Counted from the first letter of the stretch, positions 1 to 9,293 are shown. The stretch: 64,000 nucleotides of DNA from Pseudescherichia sp031987975 (GCF_031987975.1 NZ_DALZYX010000005.1:124001-188000); one strand, 5' to 3'. Numbers and translations: made by a program. Notes: generated by a model not told the origin, from the sequence alone.

Positions 1-741
1 CTGGCGGACTGTATTGAGTGCGGAGCGTGCGCCTGGGTCTGCCCCAGCAACATTCCCCTGGTGCAGTATTTCCGCCAGGAGAAGGCCGAGATCTACGCTA
101 TCGCTCAGGAAGAGAAGCGCGCCGCCGAAGCAAAAATCCGTTTTGAAGCACGACAGGCTCGTCTTGAGCGTGATAAAGCGGCACGCCTTGAGCGCCACAA
201 AAAGTCTGCTGCCCAGCCAGCCGCGAAAGATAAAGATGCAGTGAATGCCGCTCTGGCCCGCGTGCGTGAAAAACAGCAGCGCGCCGCTCAGCCGGTAGTG
301 GTCCAGGCCGGTGCCGAGCCGGATAACAGCGCAGTGATTGCCGCCCGTGAAGCCCGCAAGGCCGAAGCCCGCGCACGCCAGGCAGAGAAAGCGCAGCAGC
401 CTGTCGCAGCAGAGACGGCAGCGGAGCAAGCCGATCCGCGTAAAGCCGCGGTTGAGGCAGCTATCGCCCGCGCCAAAGCGCGTAAGGCGGCACAGGCGGC
501 GGCACCTGAAGCAACGCCTGAACCTGTTGCCGAAGAGCCAGCCGCCGCGGTCGATCCGCGTAAAGCCGCCGTTGAGGCCGCCATCGCCCGCGCTAAAGCA
601 CGTAAGGCACAGCAGCAGGTTGTTGAGAAAATAGTGGATACCCCGGCGGCCAATGACGATCCGCGTAAAGCGGCCGTTGCTGCAGCCATCGCCAGGGCTC
701 AGGCTAAGAAAGCCGCAAAACAGGCCGTTAACGAGGAATAG
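1..741 (+). CDS. rsxC: RsxC, electron transport complex subunit (3' part only)
   Basis: The reading frame is open from the first base, so the N-terminal FMN/NADH-binding part lies outside the window. The visible start of the fragment carries a ferredoxin cysteine pattern CIECGACAWVCP, the end of a second 4Fe-4S cluster domain. After it comes a long Ala/Lys/Arg/Glu-rich tail with three near-identical copies of DPRKAAVEAAIARAKARKA-type units (near 430, 550 and 660), the variable tail typical of enterobacterial RsxC. The Rsx (Rnf) complex is a membrane NADH-dependent electron pump that keeps SoxR reduced. The stop codon directly abuts the rsxD start, which indicates an operon rsxC-D-G-E-nth. Identification rests on motif, tail and gene order. 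Confidence 0.95.
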   Translation: MADCIECGACAWVCPSNIPLVQYFRQEKAEIYAIAQEEKRAAEAKIRFEARQARLERDKAARLERHKKSAAQPAAKDKDAVNAALARVREKQQRAAQPVVVQAGAEPDNSAVIAAREARKAEARARQAEKAQQPVAAETAAEQADPRKAAVEAAIARAKARKAAQAAAPEATPEPVAEEPAAAVDPRKAAVEAAIARAKARKAQQQVVEKIVDTPAANDDPRKAAVAAAIARAQAKKAAKQAVNEE

Positions 742-1791
742 ATGGTTTTTAGAATCGCAAGCTCCCCCTATACGCACAACCAGCGCCAGACATCACGGAT
801 TATGATGCTGGTTCTGCTCGCGACCCTACCCGGGATCGCCGTGCAGACCTGGTTCTTTGGCTGGGGTACGCTCCTGCAGATCCTGCTGGCAGGCGTTAGC
901 GCTCTCGCCGCGGAAGGACTGGTACTTAAGCTGCGTAAGCAGAGCGCGGCGGCGATCCTCAAGGATAACTCCGCCCTTCTCACTGGCCTGCTGTTGGCGA
1001 TCAGTATTCCGTCATTCGCGCCCTGGTGGATGGTCGTTCTGGGAACCGTTTTTGCAGTGATTATTGCCAAGCAGCTTTACGGCGGCCTTGGGCATAATCC
1101 CTTCAACCCGGCAATGATCGGCTACGTGGTGCTGCTGATCTCCTTCCCGGTACAGATGACCAGCTGGTTACCGCCCCATGAGATTGCCGCTAACGTGCCC
1201 GGCTTTGTGGATGCGGTGCAAATGATCTTTACCGGCCACAGCGCGGGGGGTGATATGAACACCCTGCGGCTGGGCATCGATGGCGTTAGCCAGGCCACGC
1301 CGCTGGATACCTTCAAAACGTCGCTGCATGCTGGTCACAGCGTCGATCAGATCATGCAGTATCCGATTTACAGCGGCGTGCTGGCGGGTGCGGGCTGGCA
1401 GTGGGTTAACCTTGCTTATCTGCTGGGCGGGCTGTTCCTGCTGGGGAAAGGCGCTATCCGCTGGCATATTCCGGTTAGCTTCCTTGTCACGCTAACCTTC
1501 TGCGCTACGCTGGGCTGGATCTTTTCGCCAGAGAGCCTGGCTTCGCCGCTGCTGCATATTTTTTCCGGGGCAACAATGCTCGGTGCGTTCTTTATCCTGA
1601 CCGATCCGGTAACCGCTTCGACCACCAATAAAGGTCGCCTGATCTTCGGTGCGCTGACCGGGGTGCTGGTCTGGCTGATCCGCAGCTTTGGCGGCTATCC
1701 GGACGGGGTTGCCTTTGCGGTGCTGCTGGCGAACATTACCGTGCCGTTGATTGACTACTATACGCGTCCGCGCGTCTACGGCCATCGTTGA
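742..1791 (+). CDS. rsxD: RsxD, membrane subunit of the Rsx electron transport complex
   Basis: This 349-residue polytopic inner-membrane protein has several hydrophobic helices (for example around residues 20-60, 75-125 and 215-340). It carries the SQAT motif at residues 183-186, whose threonine is the site of covalent FMN attachment in RnfD/RsxD proteins. Length and sequence agree with E. coli RsxD, with one residue fewer just before the motif. It starts immediately after the rsxC stop, with an AGGA ribosome site inside the end of rsxC, so the two genes are probably translationally coupled. It passes electrons through the membrane part of the SoxR-reducing complex. Confidence 0.96.
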   Translation: MVFRIASSPYTHNQRQTSRIMMLVLLATLPGIAVQTWFFGWGTLLQILLAGVSALAAEGLVLKLRKQSAAAILKDNSALLTGLLLAISIPSFAPWWMVVLGTVFAVIIAKQLYGGLGHNPFNPAMIGYVVLLISFPVQMTSWLPPHEIAANVPGFVDAVQMIFTGHSAGGDMNTLRLGIDGVSQATPLDTFKTSLHAGHSVDQIMQYPIYSGVLAGAGWQWVNLAYLLGGLFLLGKGAIRWHIPVSFLVTLTFCATLGWIFSPESLASPLLHIFSGATMLGAFFILTDPVTASTTNKGRLIFGALTGVLVWLIRSFGGYPDGVAFAVLLANITVPLIDYYTRPRVYGHR

Positions 1792-1801
1792 GGAGACCGC
1801 C

Positions 1802-2422
1802 ATGTTGAAGACCATGCAGAAACACGGCGTGACCCTGGCGCTGTTTGCCGCCTGCTCTACCGGCCTGACGGCGGCAATCGCCCAGCTGACCAAATCGACC
1901 ATTGCCGAGCAGGCCGCTATTCAGCAGAAGGCGCTGTTCGATCAGGTTGTGCCAGCCAATATCTATAATAACGACCTAAGCCAGAGCTGCTTTTTGGTTA
2001 ACGCTCCGGCGCTGGGCAAGGGCGAGCGTCGGGTCTACATTGCCCGCCAGGACGATAAGCCCGTTGCAGCGGTCATGGAGGCCACGGCCCCGGACGGTTA
2101 CTCCGGTGCTATCCAGCTGCTGGTTGGCGCAGATTTTAGCGGCACGGTGTTAGGCACCCGAGTCACCGAGCACCATGAGACCCCGGGCCTGGGCGATAAG
2201 ATCGAACTACGCCTCTCAGACTGGATCAATTCTTTCAGCGGTAAGACGATTGCAGGCGAGTCTGACAGTCACTGGGCGGTGAAAAAAGACGGTGGCGATT
2301 TCGACCAGTTTACCGGTGCAACCATCACCCCTCGCGCGGTGGTGAACGCCGTCAAACGGGCAGGACTGTACGCGCAGACCCTGCCCGATCGGCTTAATTC
2401 TTTACCGCCCTGCGGAGAGTAG
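1802..2422 (+). CDS. rsxG: RsxG, FMN-binding subunit of the Rsx complex
   Basis: A 206-residue protein with one N-terminal membrane helix followed by a periplasmic domain. The FMN-binding motif TGAT is at residues 171-174; in RnfG/RsxG proteins the last threonine carries a phosphoester-linked FMN. I chose the ATG at 1802 rather than an in-frame start inside rsxD because it has a GGAGA ribosome site and gives the usual family length. The gene lies 10 bases after rsxD and 3 bases before rsxE, in the same operon. Confidence 0.96.
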   Translation: MLKTMQKHGVTLALFAACSTGLTAAIAQLTKSTIAEQAAIQQKALFDQVVPANIYNNDLSQSCFLVNAPALGKGERRVYIARQDDKPVAAVMEATAPDGYSGAIQLLVGADFSGTVLGTRVTEHHETPGLGDKIELRLSDWINSFSGKTIAGESDSHWAVKKDGGDFDQFTGATITPRAVVNAVKRAGLYAQTLPDRLNSLPPCGE

Positions 2423-2425
2423 ACC

Positions 2426-3127
2426 ATGAGCGAAATAAAAGAGGTTATTGTTCAGGGGCTGTGGAAGAACAACTCGGCGCTGGTGCAGCTACTGGGGCTA
2501 TGTCCGCTGCTGGCCGTGACATCCACCGCAACTAATGCTCTGGGTCTTGGCCTGGCGACAACGCTGGTGCTGACCCTGACCAACCTGGCTGTTTCTGCCC
2601 TGCGCCGCTGGACGCCAGCAGAGATCCGTATTCCGATCTACGTGATGATTATCGCCTCGGTAGTGAGCGCGGTGCAGATGCTAATCAACGCTTACGCCTT
2701 TGGGCTTTACCAGTCGCTAGGGATCTTTATCCCGCTGATCGTCACCAACTGCATCGTAGTAGGTCGCGCGGAAGCCTTTGCCGCGAAGAAAGGCCCGGCA
2801 CTCTCGGCGCTGGATGGGTTCTCTATCGGCATGGGAGCAACCTGCGCCATGTTCGTGCTTGGCTCGCTGCGCGAAGTGCTGGGTAACGGCACGCTGTTTG
2901 ACGGCGCAGACGGCCTGCTGGGCAGTTGGGCGAAAGTGCTGCGCATCGAGGTCTTCCATACCGATTCGCCTTTCCTGCTGGCGATGCTGCCACCCGGAGC
3001 GTTTATCGGCCTGGGCATGATGCTGGCGGTGAAATACCTGATTGATGAACGGACCAAAAAACGTCGCGCCGCAGCTGCTGTAACCACACCTGCCGTAGAC
3101 ACCCCTGCCACGCCCGGGAAGGCCTGA
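2426..3127 (+). CDS. rsxE: RsxE, membrane subunit of the Rsx complex
   Basis: This 233-residue hydrophobic protein has about six membrane spans and the TNCIVVGRAEAFA stretch common to RnfE/NqrD-type subunits. It is the last membrane component of the Rsx electron pump. The C-terminus ends in a short Lys/Arg-rich then Ala/Thr/Pro-rich tail, slightly longer than the E. coli protein. Its TGA overlaps the ATG of nth by one base (ATGA-type junction), so nth is probably translated in coupling with rsxE. Confidence 0.96.
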   Translation: MSEIKEVIVQGLWKNNSALVQLLGLCPLLAVTSTATNALGLGLATTLVLTLTNLAVSALRRWTPAEIRIPIYVMIIASVVSAVQMLINAYAFGLYQSLGIFIPLIVTNCIVVGRAEAFAAKKGPALSALDGFSIGMGATCAMFVLGSLREVLGNGTLFDGADGLLGSWAKVLRIEVFHTDSPFLLAMLPPGAFIGLGMMLAVKYLIDERTKKRRAAAAVTTPAVDTPATPGKA

Positions 3128-3762
3128 TGAATAAAGTAAAACGTCTGGAGATATTAACCCGTCTTCGGGAAAACAATCCGCACCCAACTACCGAGCTGAA
3201 CTTTACTTCGCCGTTTGAGTTACTGATTGCGGTCCTGCTCTCGGCGCAGGCCACGGACGTCAGCGTTAATAAGGCAACGGCGAAGCTCTACCCGGTTGCT
3301 AACACGCCGGAAGCGATACTGGCCCTTGGTGTGGAGGGGGTAAAGGCGTACATCAAAACTATCGGCCTGTTTAATAGCAAGGCGGAGAATGTCATCAAGA
3401 CCTGCCGTATTCTGCTGGAGCAGCACGGCGGTGAAGTACCGGAGGATCGTGGCGCGCTGGAGGCTCTGCCCGGCGTCGGGCGCAAGACCGCCAACGTGGT
3501 GCTTAATACCGCCTTTGGCTGGCCAACCATTGCCGTCGATACCCATATCTTCCGCGTCTGTAACCGCACGCTATTTGCGCCGGGAAAGAACGTTGAACAG
3601 GTAGAAGAGAAGCTGCTGAAGGTAGTCCCGACGGAATTTAAGGTCGATTGCCATCATTGGCTCATCCTGCATGGCCGCTACACCTGTATTGCCCGTAAGC
3701 CCCGCTGTGGCTCCTGCATTATTGAAGACCTGTGCGAATATCGCGACAAGGTTTACGAGTAA
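3127..3762 (+). CDS. nth: Endonuclease III (DNA glycosylase/AP lyase)
   Basis: A 211-residue base-excision repair enzyme that removes oxidised pyrimidines and cleaves the resulting abasic site. The helix-hairpin-helix LPGVGRKTANV leads to the catalytic Lys120, and Asp138 lies in AVDTH. The C-terminal 4Fe-4S cluster ligands are Cys187, Cys194, Cys197 and Cys203. All key residues are at the E. coli positions. The gene closes the rsx operon, a conserved enterobacterial arrangement that couples electron transport to an iron-sulfur repair enzyme. Confidence 0.98.
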   Translation: MNKVKRLEILTRLRENNPHPTTELNFTSPFELLIAVLLSAQATDVSVNKATAKLYPVANTPEAILALGVEGVKAYIKTIGLFNSKAENVIKTCRILLEQHGGEVPEDRGALEALPGVGRKTANVVLNTAFGWPTIAVDTHIFRVCNRTLFAPGKNVEQVEEKLLKVVPTEFKVDCHHWLILHGRYTCIARKPRCGSCIIEDLCEYRDKVYE

Positions 3763-4331
3763 TTTTCTCCTCGCTGCTTTTCCCCTTTATAACGCCAGCT
3801 TATGTTTTCATGCCTGTACGGGGCGTGATAAAACTCGGCTGGTTATTACTTTTTAAGGTTAATCGTTTTTTTAATACGAAAAATTTCTATAGATTTGTGA
3901 GATAGATCACTGCACGCAATGAACGTTAAAAATTTGTTTTAAACGTAAGACGCATGCATGCCACAGGCTGCGTTGCAGAAGCAATCAGCGGTAGATTAAA
4001 CCACCATTTTTGGCAATATCGGGCTAATACGCTGCATACAAGCCAAAATAGCAGAACATATCGCCATACGCCCTGTTTTGCCAATTCTATTTAGTGGAAA
4101 AAACTATCAAAATGCTAAAGCCAAAATTTAACGCTGAATAACAAACTCTAAACTGGCGCATTATACCGGACATTTTATATGTAACAGTTTATTACAAAGC
4201 TATTGCCTCCGCGTCCTGGATAGGGAACATTACCTGCCGTTTCCCCTCCCTTATAACTATAAGCACGATGGACTCTGGCCATCGCGCATTGAACACCCCC
4301 GTTAATATGGGATGTAAAAAAAGAGGTATAT
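3763..4331 (+). other. Non-coding stretch nth-dtpA
   Basis: This 569-bp gap is more AT-rich than the flanking genes and holds no convincing coding sequence. It should contain the dtpA promoter and a long leader. The one recognisable site is a CRP-like sequence listed separately. I see no clear rho-independent terminator after nth. Confidence 0.6.
3896..3911 (+). promoter_or_regulatory. Probable CRP binding site upstream of dtpA
   Basis: TGTGA-N6-TCACT matches the CRP consensus TGTGA-N6-TCACA except for the last base. It lies about 420 bp upstream of dtpA. It could instead serve as an FNR/CRP-type site for an unannotated transcript, because the distance to dtpA is large. Confidence 0.45.
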
Positions 4332-5837
4332 GTGTCCACTGCAAACAACAAACCATCTGAAAGCGTTAGCCTGAACGCTTTCAAACAACCCAAGGCGTTT
4401 TACCTGATCTTCTCCATTGAGCTGTGGGAGCGCTTCGGTTTCTACGGCCTGCAAGGGATCATGGCGGTGTACCTGGTTAAACAGCTGGGTATGTCTGAAT
4501 CCGACTCTATTACGCTGTTCTCCTCCTTCAGCGCCCTGGTTTATGGCCTGGTGGCCATCGGTGGCTGGCTGGGCGATAAGGTTCTGGGTACTAAACGCGT
4601 TATCATGCTGGGCGCGATTGTGCTGGCGATCGGCTATGCGCTGGTGGCCTGGTCTGGTCATGATGCAGCCATTGTCTATATGGGTATGGCGACTATCGCT
4701 GTGGGTAACGGCCTGTTCAAAGCCAACCCCTCATCGCTGCTCTCTACCTGCTACGCGAAGGATGACCCACGTCTTGATGGCGCATTCACCATGTATTACA
4801 TGTCCATCAATATCGGCTCGTTCTTCTCTATGCTGGCGACGCCGTGGCTGGCAGCGAAGTTTGGCTGGAGCGTGGCCTTCTCGCTGAGCGTAGTCGGGAT
4901 GCTGATCACCGTGGTGAACTTTGCCTTCTGCAAGCGCTGGGTCAAGCAGTACGGCTCGAAGCCAGACTTTGAACCGCTGCGCATGGGTAACCTGCTGGCC
5001 ACGATTGTCGGCGTTGTCGTGCTGATTGCAGCAGCAACCTGGCTGCTGCATAACCAGGGCATTGCCCGTCTGGTGCTGGCGCTGGTTGCGCTGGGTATCG
5101 TGTTCATCTTTGCGAAAGAGACGTTCTCTATGCACGGCGCGGCGCGTCGCAAGATGATCGTGGCCTTTATTCTGATGCTGCAGGCGATCCTGTTCTTCAT
5201 CCTCTACAGCCAGATGCCGACCTCGCTGAACTTCTTTGCCATTCGCAACGTTGAGCACTCAATTCTGGGTATCGCCTTCGAGCCAGAGCAGTATCAGGCT
5301 CTGAACCCGTTCTGGATCATTATTGGTAGCCCGATTCTGGCCGCTATCTATAACAAGATGGGGGATAACCTGCCGATGCCGTTTAAGTTCGCTTTCGGTA
5401 TGGTGCTCTGCTCAGCGGCGTTCTTGATCCTGCCACTGGGGGCTAAGTTTGCCAGCGATGCCGGGATTGTTTCCGTCAACTGGCTGATTGCCAGCTACGC
5501 CTTCCAGAGCATCGGTGAGCTGATGATCTCCGGCCTTGGTCTGGCGATGGTAGCCCAGCTGGTGCCGCAGCGTCTGATGGGCTTCATCATGGGCAGCTGG
5601 TTCCTGACGACCGCCGGGGCTAACCTGATCGCTGGCTATGTGGCTAACATGATGGCTATCCCAGAGAACGTGACCGATCCGCTGATGTCGCTGGATGTCT
5701 ACGGTCGCGTGTTCCTGCAGATTGGTATGGTTACCGCCGTCATTGCGGTGCTGATGCTGCTGACCGCGTCGAAGCTGAACCGTATGACGCAGAGCGATGA
5801 TAAAGACGCAGCCGCGTCTGAGACCGCTACCGTGTAA
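4332..5837 (+). CDS. dtpA: Di-/tripeptide:proton symporter DtpA (TppB)
   Basis: This 501-residue POT/PTR-family transporter imports di- and tripeptides with protons across the inner membrane. The N-terminal ELWERFGFYGLQG segment is the family signature ExxERFxYG on helix 1, and the helical pattern suits about 14 spans. Sequence and length agree closely with E. coli DtpA. The GTG start at 4332 gives the conserved N-terminus MSTANNKP and follows an AGAGG ribosome site at short spacing; the overlapping ATG at 4330 is in another frame. A strong terminator follows. In E. coli gstA lies next; here the next gene is pdxY. Confidence 0.97.
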   Translation: MSTANNKPSESVSLNAFKQPKAFYLIFSIELWERFGFYGLQGIMAVYLVKQLGMSESDSITLFSSFSALVYGLVAIGGWLGDKVLGTKRVIMLGAIVLAIGYALVAWSGHDAAIVYMGMATIAVGNGLFKANPSSLLSTCYAKDDPRLDGAFTMYYMSINIGSFFSMLATPWLAAKFGWSVAFSLSVVGMLITVVNFAFCKRWVKQYGSKPDFEPLRMGNLLATIVGVVVLIAAATWLLHNQGIARLVLALVALGIVFIFAKETFSMHGAARRKMIVAFILMLQAILFFILYSQMPTSLNFFAIRNVEHSILGIAFEPEQYQALNPFWIIIGSPILAAIYNKMGDNLPMPFKFAFGMVLCSAAFLILPLGAKFASDAGIVSVNWLIASYAFQSIGELMISGLGLAMVAQLVPQRLMGFIMGSWFLTTAGANLIAGYVANMMAIPENVTDPLMSLDVYGRVFLQIGMVTAVIAVLMLLTASKLNRMTQSDDKDAAASETATV

Positions 5838-5863
5838 CGCGCTCCGGGAAACGCAAGCCAAAG

Positions 5864-5896
5864 AAAAAGCCGCTGAGAGATCAGCGGCTTTTTTAT
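5864..5896 (+). terminator. Rho-independent terminator of dtpA
   Basis: Perfect stem AAGCCGCTGA / TCAGCGGCTT with a GAGA tetraloop, followed by TTTTTATT. The A-run on the other side means it can also stop transcripts coming from pdxY on the minus strand. Confidence 0.9.
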
Positions 5897-5919
5897 TATT
5901 TACATAGCGTTCGCCCGGC

Positions 5920-6780
5920 CTACACCTCTGTGGCGCGGAACAGGTGCTCGGGCCGGGCGATGCGATCCTGGGCGGCAACGACCTGCAGCTCATACTCCCC
6001 CATCTGCCTGGTGGTGAGCATGATCTCATATACTGCCGCCGTTACGTGCTCCAGCGCATCACGCAGGGAGGCTCCCTGAAGCAGTTTCACCAGCAGCAGG
6101 CCGCTAGTGACGTCGCCCACGCCAACCGGCTGGCGCATGCCAAAATTCACCAGCGGGCGGCTGATATGCCAGGCTTCGCGCGCCGTGACCAGCAGCATCT
6201 CAAAGCTCTCCATGCTTTTGGCCGCCCGGGCCAGGTGCTTGATCAGCACAATCTCTGGGCCTTGCGCAATCAGCTCGCGGGCAGCGGCAACCGCCTCGCT
6301 GACGTTATTCACCGGATGACCACACAGCATCTCCAGCTCGATCAGATTCGGGGCAATGATATCGCTGGCGGGCAGCGCATAGCGGGCGTGAAACTCTGCG
6401 ACGCCGGGCGCAACAATGCACCCCTTCTCCGGATGGCCCATTACCGGATCGCAAAAATATTTCGCCTGCGGATTAGCCGCTTTTACCTGGCGCACAATCC
6501 CCAGAATATGCTCGCCCTGCTCGGCAGAGCCAAGGTAGCCTGTCAGGACCGCATCGCAGGTCTTCAGCTTGTCGATATCGGCAATACCTTGCACGATCTC
6601 CGTTAGGTGCGCGGGCGGCATGACGCAGCCGGTCCACTTGCCGTACTGGGTGTGGTTAGAGAACTGAACCGAATTGAGCGGCCAGACGTTAGCGCCAAGG
6701 CGGCGCATCGGAAACTCAGCGGCGCTGTTACCGGCATGACCAAAGACGACGTGAGACTGGATGGCGAGGATATTCTTCAT
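5920..6780 (-). CDS. pdxY: Pyridoxal kinase PdxY
   Basis: A 286-residue ribokinase-fold enzyme that phosphorylates pyridoxal in the vitamin B6 salvage pathway. The C-terminal GVGDVTSG motif is the anion-hole/catalytic Asp motif of PdxK/PdxY kinases, and the N-terminus MKNILAIQSHVVFGHAGNSA is typical of PdxY. It lies downstream of tyrS and pdxH on the same strand, as in E. coli. A hairpin between tyrS and pdxY may reduce read-through into it. Confidence 0.97.
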   Translation of the reverse strand: MKNILAIQSHVVFGHAGNSAAEFPMRRLGANVWPLNSVQFSNHTQYGKWTGCVMPPAHLTEIVQGIADIDKLKTCDAVLTGYLGSAEQGEHILGIVRQVKAANPQAKYFCDPVMGHPEKGCIVAPGVAEFHARYALPASDIIAPNLIELEMLCGHPVNNVSEAVAAARELIAQGPEIVLIKHLARAAKSMESFEMLLVTAREAWHISRPLVNFGMRQPVGVGDVTSGLLLVKLLQGASLRDALEHVTAAVYEIMLTTRQMGEYELQVVAAQDRIARPEHLFRATEV

Positions 6781-6803
6781 TTTCTTACCCGGACATAAAA
6801 ATA

Positions 6804-6825
6804 AGGGAGTGATTTCTCACTCCCT
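6804..6825 (-). terminator. Hairpin between tyrS and pdxY
   Basis: Stem AGGGAGTGA / TCACTCCCT with a 4-base loop. On the minus strand it is followed by TATTTTTAT. It fits an intrinsic terminator or partial attenuator 13 bp after the tyrS stop. Confidence 0.7.
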
Positions 6826-6837
6826 GTGCTTAGTGCG

Positions 6838-8112
6838 TTACTTCCAGCAGATCAGACAGTAATTTTTCTTACCACGACGCAGCAGCGTATAGCGACCAAA
6901 CAGGCGATCGCTGTCGGCAAAGGTGTATTCTGCATCAGACTGTTTTTCACCGTTGATGGTGACCGCGTTAGAAGCGATGGTCTTGCGGGCCTGGCCACGG
7001 GACGGCTGCAGCTCTGAATCCACCAGCGCCTGCATCAGATCCGCGCCCTTCTCCATTTCAACCATCGGAACACCGTCCTGAGCCAGCTGCTCGAAGTCAG
7101 CTTCGCTCAGATCGCTCAGGGTGCCGTTGAACAGGCTGGAGGTAATGCGTTTCGCCGCTTCCAGTCCCTCTTCGCCGTGCACCAGGCGGGTTACCTGTTC
7201 GGCCAGTACGTACTGGGCGCGCGGCGCTTTACCGCTGTTCTTGTCTTCCTCTTCCAGCGCGTTGATCTCCGCGATATCCATAAAGGTGAAGAACTTCAGG
7301 AAGCGGTAGACGTCTGCATCGGCGGTGTTGATCCAGAACTGGTAAAACTTATACGGGCTGGTTTTCTTCGGATCGAGCCATACCGCACCGCCCTCAGTTT
7401 TACCAAACTTGGTGCCGTCGGCTTTGGTGATCAGCGGAACGGTCAGGCCGAAGACCTGGTTCTGGTGCAGACGACGAGTCAGGTCGATACCAGAGGTAAT
7501 GTTACCCCACTGATCGGAGCCGCCAATCTGCAGCGCCACGCCGTGCAGTTTGTTCAGGCAGGCGAAATCGTAGCCCTGCAGCAGGTTATAGGAGAACTCG
7601 GTAAAGGAGATGCCCTGATCGTCACGGTTCAGGCGCTGCTTAACCGCCTCTTTGTTGATCATCTGGTTAACAGAGAAGTGCTTCCCGATATCGCGCAGGA
7701 AGGTCAGCACGTTCATGCCGCCAAACCAGTCGTAGTTGTTCGCCGCAATCGCTGAGTTGTCACCGCAGTCGAAGTCGAGGAAAGGCGCAACCTGCTTGCG
7801 GATCTTATCTACCCACTCCTGGACGGTATCTTCAGTGTTCAGCTTGCGCTCGGCGGCTTTAAAGCTCGGATCGCCAATCAGGCCCGTTGCGCCACCCACC
7901 AGCGCCACAGGCTTGTGGCCTGCCTGCTGGAAGCGTTTCAGGCATAACAATGGAACCAGATGCCCCAAATGCAAGCTGTCAGCGGTGGGATCGAAGCCGC
8001 AATAGAGCGCGATCGGGCCTTGCGCCAGTCGCTCTGCTAACGCATTTTCGTCCGTCACCTGGGCAACGAGGCCCCGCTCTTGCAATTGTTTAATCAAGTT
8101 ACCGCTTGCCAT
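6838..8112 (-). CDS. tyrS: Tyrosyl-tRNA synthetase
   Basis: This 424-residue class I aminoacyl-tRNA synthetase charges tRNA-Tyr. The HIGH signature appears as HLGH at residues 48-51 and the KMSKS loop as KFGKT near residue 235. The C-terminal S4-like RNA-binding domain ends in KKNYCLICWK. The ATG at 8112 is preceded by GGAG at good spacing and matches the E. coli N-terminus; an ATG four codons upstream lacks a comparable site. It sits between pdxH and pdxY as in E. coli. Confidence 0.98.
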   Translation of the reverse strand: MASGNLIKQLQERGLVAQVTDENALAERLAQGPIALYCGFDPTADSLHLGHLVPLLCLKRFQQAGHKPVALVGGATGLIGDPSFKAAERKLNTEDTVQEWVDKIRKQVAPFLDFDCGDNSAIAANNYDWFGGMNVLTFLRDIGKHFSVNQMINKEAVKQRLNRDDQGISFTEFSYNLLQGYDFACLNKLHGVALQIGGSDQWGNITSGIDLTRRLHQNQVFGLTVPLITKADGTKFGKTEGGAVWLDPKKTSPYKFYQFWINTADADVYRFLKFFTFMDIAEINALEEEDKNSGKAPRAQYVLAEQVTRLVHGEEGLEAAKRITSSLFNGTLSDLSEADFEQLAQDGVPMVEMEKGADLMQALVDSELQPSRGQARKTIASNAVTINGEKQSDAEYTFADSDRLFGRYTLLRRGKKNYCLICWK

Positions 8113-8237
8113 CAAATTCTCCATGTCTCAAACGCTGCACCTTTGCCGGTACACGACTTTTCGCTCGTTACGAAAGAGGGATAGAATAAAGCGCTGGAAC
8201 CAGGAGTACCAGCGCTTAAATCAACATTTTTCAGCGA

Positions 8238-8909
8238 TTAAGGCGCGAGACGATCGATTTTCCAGCCGCCGTTTTCACGCTGGTATAAAAAACGATCGTG
8301 GAGGCGGTGTTCGCCCCCCTGCCAGAACTCCATCTGCTCAATGCTGACGCGGAACCCGCCCCAGAAGCTGGGCAGCGGCACTTCGCCCTGCTGAAACTTC
8401 TGCTTAAGCTCAAGAAACTTGCTTTCGAGCACGCCGCGGGCGGAGATACGACTGGACTGCTGCGAGACCCAGGCGCCGATCTGACTGTCGCGCGGGCGGC
8501 TATGGAAGTACTTCACCACCTCCAGGGTAGAGAGACGTTCCGCTTTGCCGATGACCATCACCTGGCGCTCCAGCATATGCCAGGGAAACAGCAGGCTGAT
8601 GTGCGGATTGTTTTCGATATGATGCGCCTTACGGCTGCCGAGGTTGGTATAGAACACCAGCCCTTTTTCATCATAGTGCTTGAGCAGAACGATACGCTGG
8701 TAGGGCTGGCCATTCTCATCTACCGTAGCGACCACCATCGCCGTGGGATCGGCCAGACGCGCCTCGCAGGCCTGACTAAGCCAGCGTTCAAACAGGGTCA
8801 ACGGCTGAGGAGGAAGATCCGTGCGGCGCAGGCCACCTTTGGTGTACTCGCGGCGCAGGTGCGCGATGTGCTGCAGATCGCTGTTATGTGCATCATGATT
8901 GTCTGACAT
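8238..8909 (-). CDS. pdxH: Pyridoxine/pyridoxamine 5'-phosphate oxidase
   Basis: A 223-residue FMN enzyme that makes pyridoxal 5'-phosphate from PNP or PMP, the last step of vitamin B6 synthesis. Recognisable blocks are RIVLLKHYDEKGLVFYTN, the SRKAHHIENNP phosphate-binding stretch and the C-terminal WGGFRVS...EFWQGGEHRLHDR catalytic region. The protein is five residues longer than E. coli PdxH because of an insertion near the N-terminus. It precedes tyrS and pdxY, so two B6 genes flank tyrS. Confidence 0.98.
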   Translation of the reverse strand: MSDNHDAHNSDLQHIAHLRREYTKGGLRRTDLPPQPLTLFERWLSQACEARLADPTAMVVATVDENGQPYQRIVLLKHYDEKGLVFYTNLGSRKAHHIENNPHISLLFPWHMLERQVMVIGKAERLSTLEVVKYFHSRPRDSQIGAWVSQQSSRISARGVLESKFLELKQKFQQGEVPLPSFWGGFRVSIEQMEFWQGGEHRLHDRFLYQRENGGWKIDRLAP

Positions 8910-8966
8910 GGCGTTCGCTACATAAAAGTTCAGGTGGCGCTATTGTGCGCCGCCTGGGTAAAAATC

Positions 8967-9293
8967 TCAACGCTGCGGGTTTTGTAGCTGACAGTTGTTT
9001 AAGATAATGCGATCGTGCTTGTAAACCGTGGCGTTATCCCCTTTTGACCAGAAGACGTAGATGCCATCGGTATAGCGTGCGCCGGAGGCAGAAAGGCCTT
9101 GTTGCAGCGTCAACGGCGTATCATCCACGGCGAAGCTCACTTCCTGGCGAGTCTGGTTTAGCTTGACCGTCAGCGGTTTTTCATCGTCGCACTGGTACTC
9201 AAGAGTATCGGTATGCATGCGCTCCACAAACTGGTTGTAGGTGGTACATCCGGCAAGCATCACTGGCAATAAGGCAATCAATAATCTTTTCAT
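8967..9293 (-). CDS. mliC: MliC, lipoprotein inhibitor of c-type lysozyme
   Basis: A 108-residue outer-membrane lipoprotein that protects peptidoglycan against host c-type lysozyme. The signal peptide ends in the lipobox LAGC. The body contains the MliC-fold block SASGARYTDGIYVFWSKGD with the exposed inhibitory loop, and ends in NNCQLQNPQR as in E. coli YdhA. I use the ATG at 9293, which has AGGA seven bases upstream; an upstream in-frame start would add a non-signal-like extension. Confidence 0.95.
   Translation of the reverse strand: MKRLLIALLPVMLAGCTTYNQFVERMHTDTLEYQCDDEKPLTVKLNQTRQEVSFAVDDTPLTLQQGLSASGARYTDGIYVFWSKGDNATVYKHDRIILNNCQLQNPQR

Noticed and set aside
288..689. Long opposite-strand open frames, here and over most GC-rich core genes (tyrS, nemA, gloA, purR, Big_1 repeats)
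   Set aside because: They lie antisense to well-supported genes, have no ribosome sites or family features, and result from codon bias.
430..700. Regular repeats suggesting a CRISPR or tandem element
   Set aside because: They encode the in-frame DPRKAAVEAAIARAKARKA-type tail of RsxC; spacing and coding explain them and there are no spacers.
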